This document shows positions 1 to 5,166 of a stretch of 8,611 nt of DNA, piece after piece. Every line of letters starts with the position of its first letter. Within the stretch, counting starts at the first letter, position 1. A program made the translations under genes and the position numbers. The stretch comes from Actinotalea sp. (lineage in GTDB: Bacteria; Actinomycetota; Actinomycetes; Actinomycetales; Cellulomonadaceae): contig JACIXM010000398.1 in assembly GCA_014360395.1 (NCBI GenBank), positions 1 to 8,611 on the forward strand, read 5' to 3'. The notes beneath the pieces are model-generated. The model was not told the origin of the DNA. It was given only the letters and a program-made list of their open reading frames with translations, and did not search any database.

Positions 1-579
1 GAGCGACAGCGGCCGCTGCCCTACTCGCGCCGGTACCTGACCTCCTCCGGGCAGCGCGAGCCCGTAGCACGTGATCGCGGCCAGGCACGCGAGCACCCCG
101 AGCCACTTGCCCTCGCCCAGCCCGCGCCACACCCCGATGACGACGACGACGCCCGCGAACCCCAGCAGCAGGCCGAGCACCCGCCGCCGGGTCGGCCGCT
201 CCTCGGGGTACGCGGCGAGGATGACGGCGAGCGTGGCGAGCGGCGTCATCGCGTTGATGATCCCGGCGATGACGGACGAGACGCTCTGCTGCCCGAACGC
301 GAACAGCAGGCCGGGCGCGGCGTTGAGCAGCACGGCGACGACGGCGAGGTGTCCCCACGTCCGCCACCCGCGCGGCAGCGGGACGCGCAGCACCAGGCAC
401 AGCAGCAGCAGCGTGAGTGCGCCGAGCACCTGCCGGGCCGTCGCGACCTGGACCGGCGTCAGGGCCCGCAGCCCGATGGCGATGAACGCGAAGGAGCAGC
501 CCCAGATGACGCCGGCAGCGACGTAGCCGGGGACCCACGAGCGGGCGCTCGGCGGTGCGGCCTGGGTCAGGGTGCTCAC
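1..579 (-). CDS. EamA/DMT-family membrane transporter, N-terminal half (cut by window edge)
   Basis: The 193 visible residues form one EamA domain of a drug/metabolite-type exporter; full proteins usually have two such domains and ten helices. Hydrophobic helices lie at about residues 15-37, 44-65, 75-95, 101-124, 134-151 and 159-177. Family-like stretches include VIWGCSFAFI (24-33) and MTPLATLAVI (111-120), then a basic loop PEERPTRRR (125-133) before LGLLLGFAGV (135-144). I chose GTG at 579 because GAGAGG lies 7 nt before it; an in-frame ATG at 585 has that motif only 1 nt away. The substrate cannot be inferred. Residues 178-186 (GGGQVPARV) do not look like the family, but the opposite strand of the same 27 bp encodes YSRRYLTSS, which does. 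The frame stays open on both sides, so this is a local inversion rather than a frameshift. A hairpin separates the gene from the methyltransferase gene upstream. The rest lies beyond position 1. Confidence 0.85.
   Translation of the reverse strand, partial: MSTLTQAAPPSARSWVPGYVAAGVIWGCSFAFIAIGLRALTPVQVATARQVLGALTLLLLCLVLRVPLPRGWRTWGHLAVVAVLLNAAPGLLFAFGQQSVSSVIAGIINAMTPLATLAVILAAYPEERPTRRRVLGLLLGFAGVVVVIGVWRGLGEGKWLGVLACLAAITCYGLALPGGGQVPARVGQRPLSL
14..56. repeat. 8-bp inverted repeats bracketing a flipped 27-bp coding segment
   Basis: CGCTGCCC (14-21) and its exact reverse complement GGGCAGCG (49-56) bracket bases 22-48. The intervening 27 bp are exactly nine codons in phase with the EamA frame, so inversion exchanges one nine-residue peptide for another and leaves flanking codons unchanged. 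The present orientation gives GGGQVPARV; the other gives YSRRYLTSS, an aromatic and basic loop expected after the sixth helix of EamA proteins. No recombinase gene is visible in the window. Whether the segment switches, is a fixed micro-inversion, or is an assembly error cannot be decided from one sequence. Confidence 0.75.
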
Positions 580-641
580 AGGCATGCCTCTCGTGCGGCG
601 GCCGGCGGGTGCCGGTCGAGCGGTTCCCCTGGGCGCAGTCT

Positions 642-660
642 GCTCCCGTCAGCCGGGAGC
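642..660 (-). terminator. Possible terminator hairpin over the methyltransferase stop codon
   Basis: GCTCCCG (642-648) and CGGGAGC (654-660) form a perfect 7-bp GC-rich stem with a 5-nt loop. The stem-loop covers the TGA of the upstream methyltransferase gene (649-651). No T-tract follows on the minus strand, which is common for actinobacterial hairpins but weakens the call. It may partly insulate the EamA gene, whose start is about 60 bp further on. Confidence 0.4.
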
Positions 661-1521
661 CTCGGTCGGGTGTCCACGGCCGGCCTCGCGCTCGCGGGCG
701 AGGAGGCGCTCCTTGACCGCGAGGCCCCAGCGGTACCCGCCCATCGACCCGTCGCCGCGGATGACCCGGTGGCACGGCACGACGAGCGCGACCGGGTTCC
801 GGGCGCACGCCGACGCGACGGCGCGGACCGCCGTCGGCGCCCCGATCGCGGCCGCGACCTCGGTGTAGGACCGCGTCTGACCGGCGGGGATGCGCCGCAG
901 CGCGTCCCACACGCGGGCCTGGAAGGCCGTGCCGTGCAGGTCCAGGGGCAGCTCGTGCTCCGGCACGGCGCCCGCCGCCAGGGCCCGCAGCCCGACGGCG
1001 AGGTCGGCGAGGCCGTCGTCGTCGCGCTCGAAGGTCGCCCCCGGCAGCTCCGCGCGGACCTCGGCGACCAGCGCGTCGACGTCGTCGCCGATCCGGACCG
1101 CCGTGAGCCCGAGGTCGCCCGCGACGGCGACGACGGTGCCGAGGTCGGTGGCGACGGCGGTCCACCGCAACGTCTGCCCCGCCCCGCCCCGGGCGTAGCG
1201 CGCCGGCGCCATCCCGAGCGTCGGACCGGCTGTCTCGTAGAACGCCCGCGTCGAGCCGAACCCCGCCGCGAAGACGGCGTCCGTCACCTGCTCGTGCTCG
1301 CGCAGCAGCCGCCGGGCCTCCCCGGTGCGGACCGCGTGGCCGAACGCCCGGGGCGCGACGCCGACGACGCCGGCGAAGTCGCGCGCGAGCTGGCGCGCCG
1401 ACACGGCCGTGACGCGCTCGAGCTCGGCGGCGGGCAGGGGGCCACCCGCGTCGACCATGGCGCGGCACGCCGCCACCACGCGGTCCCGCGCAGCCGTGCC
1501 GGTGCCCGTCGTCGAGGTCAT
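649..1521 (-). CDS. AraC-type HTH fused to O6-alkylguanine-DNA methyltransferase (Ada-like, lacking the N-terminal zinc domain)
   Basis: A 290-residue suicide DNA-repair protein that should transfer alkyl groups from O6-alkylguanine to its own cysteine. Residues 12-112 are an AraC-type double helix-turn-helix (SARQLARDF around 41-49; GFGSTRAFYE around 87-96). Residues 118-190 resemble the methyltransferase N-terminal ribonuclease-like fold. Residues 197-280 are the DNA-binding and catalytic domain, with the signature PCHR and acceptor Cys250, then GGYRWG at 261-266. E. coli Ada also has an N-terminal four-cysteine zinc domain that senses methylphosphotriesters. It is absent here: only Cys19 lies near the start, and an in-frame TAG four codons upstream of the ATG excludes a longer start. 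Any gene control must therefore work without the usual methylation switch. No Shine-Dalgarno is evident; see the -10-like box just upstream. Gene symbol left blank because the architecture is neither canonical Ada nor Ogt. Confidence 0.93.
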   Translation of the reverse strand: MTSTTGTGTAARDRVVAACRAMVDAGGPLPAAELERVTAVSARQLARDFAGVVGVAPRAFGHAVRTGEARRLLREHEQVTDAVFAAGFGSTRAFYETAGPTLGMAPARYARGGAGQTLRWTAVATDLGTVVAVAGDLGLTAVRIGDDVDALVAEVRAELPGATFERDDDGLADLAVGLRALAAGAVPEHELPLDLHGTAFQARVWDALRRIPAGQTRSYTEVAAAIGAPTAVRAVASACARNPVALVVPCHRVIRGDGSMGGYRWGLAVKERLLAREREAGRGHPTEAPG

Positions 1522-1527
1522 ACCGGG

Positions 1528-1556
1528 AGCCTAGGGACGGGCACCGACACGGCACA
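1528..1556 (-). promoter_or_regulatory. Candidate promoter for a leaderless methyltransferase transcript
   Basis: Read on the minus strand, TAGGCT (1533-1528) fits the actinobacterial TANNNT -10 consensus and ends 6 nt before the ATG at 1521. Transcription would therefore start at or next to the start codon. A weak -35, TGTGCC (1556-1551), lies 17 nt upstream. The lack of a Shine-Dalgarno before this ATG agrees with a leaderless mRNA. The -35 match is poor, so this is an inference. Confidence 0.4.
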
Positions 1557-1564
1557 TCCCGCTT

Positions 1565-1605
1565 CCGGACACGCCGGTCCGGCGCCGTCATGGCTCACCG
1601 GTGAG
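1565..1605. repeat. Two dyads upstream of the methyltransferase gene, possible operators
   Basis: CCGGAC (1565-1570) and GTCCGG (1577-1582) form an inverted repeat with a 6-bp spacer. CTCACCGGTGAG (1594-1605) is a perfect 12-bp palindrome. Both lie just upstream of the candidate -35 of the methyltransferase gene, in the gap after the GH2 gene. They could be sites for the AraC-type domain or another regulator; GC-rich DNA produces such dyads by chance, and no second copy was seen. Confidence 0.3.
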
Positions 1606-1622
1606 GGATGCGGCCGGACACC

Positions 1623-1648
1623 GCCCGTCCTCCCACGCGTGGGCGGGC
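1623..1648 (-). terminator. Terminator-like hairpin after the GH2 gene
   Basis: The perfect palindrome CCCACGCGTGGG (1632-1643) is extended by GCCCG (1623-1627) pairing with CGGGC (1644-1648), with a 4-nt bulge on one side. The structure begins 10 nt beyond the GH2 stop codon on the minus strand. There is no T-run, so it is a candidate rather than a textbook terminator. It suggests that the lacI-GH2 transcript ends here and that the methyltransferase gene has its own promoter. Confidence 0.5.
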
Positions 1649-1658
1649 ACCGGGCCCG

Positions 1659-3776
1659 TCAGCGGCCGGGGCCCTCGCGCAGGGCGGCCGGCCCCGGGCC
1701 GTCCCCGCCGGTGACCAGCGCGCGGAGCACCTCGACCGGCAGCTTGGGGGTCCGGTCGGCGTGCAGGATGCCGTTGGTCTCCTGGCCGGTGTCGGTCAGC
1801 TGGGTCCAGCAGAACCCGGTCAGGGTCCGGCACTCGCGCACGGCGTCGAGGAGGGCACCGATGCGCGCGGCGAAGTCGTCGGCGTCGGTCGCCGTGGAGT
1901 AGCCCCAGGCGTCGTCGCGCCCGCCGGCCCAGCTGATCCCGCCGAACTCGGTGAGCATGACCGGCTGCCCGCGGTCCACCACGGGTGCTGCGTCGTCCAG
2001 GAGCATCCGGCGCCCCGCCGGGCCGACCCCGCGCAGCAGCTCCTGCACCGCCTCGGGCGTGCCGTACCGCGCGCGGACGACGTCGCCGTCGGGCGTGTAG
2101 TCGTGCACCGACCAGATGTCGGAGTCGGTGTGCTCCCAGCCGTCGTTGGAGATCACCGGCCGGGTCGGGTCGAGCGCCCGCGTGAGGTGCGCCAGGCCCA
2201 GGCCGTAGTGCTGCTGGCGCCGGTCGTGCGCACCGTGCTGCACGCCCCAGCTCTCGTTGAGCGGCACCCACGCGATGACCGACGGGTGCGACCGGTCCCG
2301 CCGGACGAGCTCGAGCCACTCGTGCGTGAGCAGCTCGACGGACCGGGGCGAGTACGCGTAGGCGTTCGCCGTCTCGGCCCAGACCGTCAGCCCCAGCCGG
2401 TCGCACCAGTACAGGAAGCGCGGGTCCTCGGCCTTCTGGTGCACCCGCGCGGAGTTGAAGCCGAGCGCGAGGATGAGCTCGACCTCCTCGCGCAGCGCGG
2501 CGGGGCTGGGCGCCGTCAGCAGCGACTGCGGCCACAGGCCCTGCTCCAGGACCGAGCGCAGGTAGAACGGCCGGTCGTTGAGCAGGAGCCAGCCGTGCGC
2601 GACCTCGACGCTGCGCAGCCCGAGGTAGGACCAGACCCGGTCCGTGACGTGCGGCCCGTCGTGGTGGGTCAGGCCGCTGACGTCGGTCTCGAGGTCGTGG
2701 GCGTCGCCCGTCCCGGTCAGGCCGTCGTCGGCGACGTGCAGCACCACCTCCGCGTCGATCAACGTCGGGCGCTCGGGCGACCAGAGGATCTCCTCGTAGC
2801 CCTGCCCGTTCGCCTGCCGCGGCAGGTCGATCCGCATCCGCACGTCCCGGTCGAGCACCCGCACCTGCTGCTCGGCGAGGAGCTCCTCGCCCAGGTGCAG
2901 GCTGACCGCGAGCGTCGTGCAGGCGCGCGGCTCGCCGCTGAGCCGGGCGGTGAGCGTCACGGAGCCGTCGGGGACGTCCGTCTCCCAGGCCAGGTCCTCG
3001 AGGAAGACGTCGGGCACGGCCTCCAGCCAGACGGGCTGCCAGATGCCCGTGGTCCGGTCGTACCAGATGACGTGCGGCTCGGGCTTCCAGTCCTGCTTGC
3101 CGCGCGGCTTGGCGACGTCGACCGGGTCGTCCTCGGCGCGGACCACCAGCGGGAGTCCCTCCGGCCCGAGGAGGTCGGTCCAGCGCCCTCCGGCGTGCGA
3201 CCCGGCCGGCGTCTCGCCCCGGTCCCGGGCCTCCTCGGCGTGGCGCCGCTGACGCTCCCGCAGGACCGGCGTGACGTCGATCGAGAACGGCGTCTGCCCG
3301 CCCACGTGCCGGCCGACGTGCTGGCCGCCCAGCCACACGTCGGCGGCGTGGTCGACCGCGCCGAAGTGCAGCAGCAGTCGCCGCCCCTGGACGTCGAAGC
3401 CCGCGGCGTCCAGGTCCGCGCCGGTGATCCGCCGCCGGTACCAGACCACCGGGTGCGGCCGGGTGTCGCCGAGGCCGGACGCCTCGGACTCGGGCGGGAA
3501 GGGCACCTGGACGACCTGGTCGAACGGCCCGCCGCCCTGGCCGTCCCCACCCGTCCACCAGCCCGCGTCGAGGCCCATGTCCCCGGCGTCACGCGTGAAC
3601 TCCCACGGGCCGCACAGGTCCGCCCAGTGCCGGCGCAGCAGCTGCGGGCGGGGGTAGGTGCCGTCCTGCCGCGTCGCGCGCAGCACGCCGGAGGCCGGGT
3701 GGCCCTCGACGGCGGCGACGTGCGCGTCGCGCGTGGCGCGCTCGTCCGCGCCGGGCTCGGGGGCGTGCTCGGTCAT
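1659..3776 (-). CDS. Glycoside hydrolase family 2 enzyme (beta-galactosidase/beta-glucuronidase-like), cytoplasmic
   Basis: A 705-residue retaining glycosidase of family GH2. Residues about 50-250 are the sugar-binding jelly-roll (WYRRRI at 112-117, RTTGIWQPVW at 241-250). Residues about 255-390 are the immunoglobulin-like domain, and about 391-690 the TIM barrel. The barrel carries NES (507-509), with Glu508 as expected acid/base, and LTEFGG (608-613), with Glu610 as expected nucleophile. There is no signal peptide, so it should act inside the cell on imported sugar. The ATG at 3776 has GGGAGGG 5-6 nt upstream and overlaps the TGA of the lacI gene as ATGA, implying translational coupling. 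GH2 covers beta-galactosidases, beta-glucuronidases, beta-mannosidases and exo-acting arabinosidases; sequence alone does not settle which. The adjoining importer suggests it cleaves the transported oligosaccharide. Confidence 0.93.
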   Translation of the reverse strand: MTEHAPEPGADERATRDAHVAAVEGHPASGVLRATRQDGTYPRPQLLRRHWADLCGPWEFTRDAGDMGLDAGWWTGGDGQGGGPFDQVVQVPFPPESEASGLGDTRPHPVVWYRRRITGADLDAAGFDVQGRRLLLHFGAVDHAADVWLGGQHVGRHVGGQTPFSIDVTPVLRERQRRHAEEARDRGETPAGSHAGGRWTDLLGPEGLPLVVRAEDDPVDVAKPRGKQDWKPEPHVIWYDRTTGIWQPVWLEAVPDVFLEDLAWETDVPDGSVTLTARLSGEPRACTTLAVSLHLGEELLAEQQVRVLDRDVRMRIDLPRQANGQGYEEILWSPERPTLIDAEVVLHVADDGLTGTGDAHDLETDVSGLTHHDGPHVTDRVWSYLGLRSVEVAHGWLLLNDRPFYLRSVLEQGLWPQSLLTAPSPAALREEVELILALGFNSARVHQKAEDPRFLYWCDRLGLTVWAETANAYAYSPRSVELLTHEWLELVRRDRSHPSVIAWVPLNESWGVQHGAHDRRQQHYGLGLAHLTRALDPTRPVISNDGWEHTDSDIWSVHDYTPDGDVVRARYGTPEAVQELLRGVGPAGRRMLLDDAAPVVDRGQPVMLTEFGGISWAGGRDDAWGYSTATDADDFAARIGALLDAVRECRTLTGFCWTQLTDTGQETNGILHADRTPKLPVEVLRALVTGGDGPGPAALREGPGR

Positions 3777-4810
3777 GGTGTCCCTCCCGCGCCGCCGGTG
3801 CTCTCGCGGACGACCAGGCAGTGGCCGACGACGGCGGTCGGCGGCCCCTCCTCCGGCAGTGCCCGCCGGCCCAGCAGCAGGTCGATGGCGGTCTCGGCGA
3901 TCGCGCGCTTGTCCGGCGCGACCGTGCTGAGGCTCGGGGCGGAGAACCGCCCCTCCTCGATGTCGTCGATGCCGACGACGGCGACGTCCTCCGGGGCCGA
4001 CAGCCCGCGGTCGCGCAGGGCGCGCAGCGCGCCGAGCCCGAGGAGGTCGTTGAAGCAGAAGACGGCGTCCGGCGGCTCCGGCAGGTCCAGGAGGCGGTGC
4101 ATCGCGGCGGCGCCGTCGGCCCGGTGGAAGTCCGCCACCGTGCCGACGAGGTCCTCGCGCCACGGCAGGCCCGCCGCAGCGAGGGCCTCCCGGAAGCCCT
4201 CCAGGCGCAGCTCGGCGGTCTCGGCGGGCGCGGCGTCGTCCTCGGCCCGCTTGGCGCCGATCGCGGCGATCCGGCGACGACCGGTCTGGGCCAGGTGGGC
4301 TGTCGCGGCGGCCGCGGCCGCCCGGTTGTCGATGGCGACGTGGGGCACACCCGTCGTGCCGTCGACGTGCTCGCCGAGGAGGACCAACGGCGTGCTGTCG
4401 CGTCGCCCGAGGAAGTCCTCCGGGCCGAGGGCCAGCGGGCTCAGGATCAGGCCGTCCATGAGGGGCATGTCGATGCCCTCGCAGATGGCGCGCTCGGTCT
4501 CCAGCAACCCGTCGGTCTGGTTCAGCAGGACGGTGAGGTGGCGCTCCTTGGCCGCACGGACGAGCTCGGAGGCGATCTCCGCGAAGTAGGGCTGCGTGAT
4601 CTCCGGCAGCGCGACGGCGATCATGCCGCTGTTGCCGCGGCGCAGGTGCCGGGCCGCCACGTTGGGGCGGTACTGCAGCTCGGCGAGGGCCTCCTCGACG
4701 CGGGCTCGGGTCTGTGCCGTGATGGCGCCCTTGTTGTTGACGACGTTCGAGACGGTCTTGATCGAGACGCCCGCGCGCTCGGCGACATCCTGCAGCCGGA
4801 TCCGAGCCAT
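3773..4810 (-). CDS. LacI-family transcriptional regulator of the sugar locus
   Basis: A 345-residue repressor of usual family length. The N-terminal helix-turn-helix occupies residues 5-26 (LQDVAERAG then VSIKTVSNVVNN), with Ile17, Lys18 and Asn22 at positions matching the specificity residues of E. coli LacI. The hinge helix is around 48-58 (NVAARHLRRG) and keeps the leucine that usually intercalates in the operator. Residues about 62-335 are the periplasmic-binding-protein-like effector domain, ending with a typical VVGIDDIEEGRFSAPSLSTV segment. The ATG at 4810 has GGAGGAGG 6 nt upstream. The gene is coupled to the GH2 gene and divergent from the ABC operon, so it probably controls both and responds to a sugar from the same pathway. 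The 14-bp triple repeat at 5015-5085 is the likely target, including its own promoter. Confidence 0.95.
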   Translation of the reverse strand: MARIRLQDVAERAGVSIKTVSNVVNNKGAITAQTRARVEEALAELQYRPNVAARHLRRGNSGMIAVALPEITQPYFAEIASELVRAAKERHLTVLLNQTDGLLETERAICEGIDMPLMDGLILSPLALGPEDFLGRRDSTPLVLLGEHVDGTTGVPHVAIDNRAAAAAATAHLAQTGRRRIAAIGAKRAEDDAAPAETAELRLEGFREALAAAGLPWREDLVGTVADFHRADGAAAMHRLLDLPEPPDAVFCFNDLLGLGALRALRDRGLSAPEDVAVVGIDDIEEGRFSAPSLSTVAPDKRAIAETAIDLLLGRRALPEEGPPTAVVGHCLVVRESTGGAGGTP

Positions 4811-4990
4811 CGTCGCCTCCTCCCTCGGTGACCGCCGGTGCGCCCGGCGGTGTGCGTGCGGCGTCGTCGCCGTCCGTCGATCCTCGCCCGCCTGCGCGGC
4901 CGTCGCACGCTGCCCCGGCCCGGCGCCGGCACCCGGTCGCCGTGACCGAGTTGTGACCGTCTCCGGTGGCGGCTCCTGACCTGCGGGTTC

Positions 4991-5020
4991 ACGCTAGCGA
5001 GATCAGGCCGTGCCGTACAA
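4991..5020 (-). promoter_or_regulatory. Candidate lacI promoter
   Basis: On the minus strand, TTGTAC (5020-5015) and TAGCGT (4996-4991) are separated by 18 nt. TAGCGT fits TANNNT, and the -35 keeps TTG. The -35 lies inside the first 14-bp repeat (5015-5028), so a regulator bound there would block polymerase, consistent with autoregulation. The implied leader to the ATG at 4810 is about 175 nt. Confidence 0.4.
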
Positions 5021-5038
5021 GGTTTACCACACGGCCTG
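5004..5038. repeat. 9-bp inverted repeat surrounding the first operator-like site
   Basis: CAGGCCGTG (5004-5012) and its exact reverse complement CACGGCCTG (5030-5038) enclose 17 bp that contain the first GTACAAGGTTTACC copy (5015-5028). The right arm's last G is the first base of the second copy. It could be part of a larger protein-binding dyad or form a hairpin in any transcript crossing it. Its role is unknown. Confidence 0.6.
5015..5028 (+). repeat. Operator-like repeat, copy 1 (GTACAAGGTTTACC)
   Basis: First of three perfect 14-bp copies. The core is an imperfect dyad with outer half-sites GTAnA and TnTAC, in the size range of LacI-family operators. This copy overlaps the candidate lacI -35 and lies within the 9-bp inverted repeat. 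Confidence 0.7.
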
Positions 5039-5051
5039 TACAAGGTTTACC
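5038..5051 (+). repeat. Operator-like repeat, copy 2 (GTACAAGGTTTACC)
   Basis: Identical to copy 1 and in the same orientation, 23 bp away start to start (about two helical turns), so proteins on copies 1 and 2 would sit on roughly the same face of the DNA. Confidence 0.7.
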
Positions 5052-5071
5052 TCGATGGGGTAGGAACGTCG

Positions 5072-5085
5072 GTACAAGGTTTACC
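5072..5085 (+). repeat. Operator-like repeat, copy 3 (GTACAAGGTTTACC)
   Basis: Identical to the other two, 34 bp from copy 2 start to start (about three helical turns) and 81 bp before the ABC operon start codon. Its position near the probable transcription start of the ABC operon suits a repressor site. Confidence 0.7.
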
Positions 5086-5166
5086 AAGCCGGCGGGAGGA
5101 CCCCGTCGGTGGGGCATCGACGCCCTGCCGGGCACCGCCCGGTCGACCTCGAAGAGGAGCTCAACG

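Larger units (their letters stand above)
4811..5166. promoter_or_regulatory. Divergent regulatory region between the lacI gene and the ABC operon
   Basis: 356 bp without a convincing gene. The lacI-proximal part (4811-4980) should be 5' leader for lacI and is plain GC-rich sequence; GTGACCG occurs at 4828, 4942 and 4953, the last two 11 bp apart. The part from 4990 to 5090 is visibly AT-richer and holds the three GTACAAGGTTTACC copies, a candidate lacI promoter and a 9-bp inverted repeat. From 5086 to 5166 is leader for the ABC operon, with a 6-bp GC hairpin (5128-5133/5137-5142, 3-nt loop) before the GAGGAG ribosome site. I could not identify a convincing plus-strand -10/-35 pair. Confidence 0.75.

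Noticed and set aside
1..57. A frameshift near the end of the visible EamA gene
   Set aside because: No other minus-strand frame restores the family sequence: one hits a stop codon and the other gives an Arg/Ala-rich string. Flipping 22-48 restores it exactly, and the frame matches on both sides.
1588..3558. A 656-residue minus-strand reading frame overlapping the GH2 gene
   Set aside because: Arg/Ala/Gly/Pro-rich shadow of the GH2 gene in another frame, with no recognisable domain.
3777..4163. An N-terminal extension of the GH2 enzyme to 834 residues
   Set aside because: The added part is Arg/Pro-rich out-of-frame lacI sequence. ATG at 3776 has a strong ribosome site and the ATGA overlap.
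1608..4589. A 993-residue plus-strand reading frame opposite the GH2 and lacI genes
   Set aside because: Long antisense frames are expected in very GC-rich coding DNA. The composition is shadow-like and both catalytic motifs and the LacI domains are on the other strand.
4942..4959. Paired GTGACCG direct repeats 11 bp apart as a binding site
   Set aside because: Seven-base GC-rich words recur by chance here (another at 4828), and no promoter element is placed sensibly around them.
5015..5085. A small CRISPR array
   Set aside because: Repeats are only 14 bp, spacers are unequal and 9-20 bp, no cas genes are present, and the location between divergent sugar genes fits operators.
4966..5166. 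An earlier start for the substrate-binding lipoprotein gene at 4966
   Set aside because: It would place the signal peptide about 67 residues inside the protein and translate the operator repeats. ATG at 5167 has GAGGAG at the right distance.
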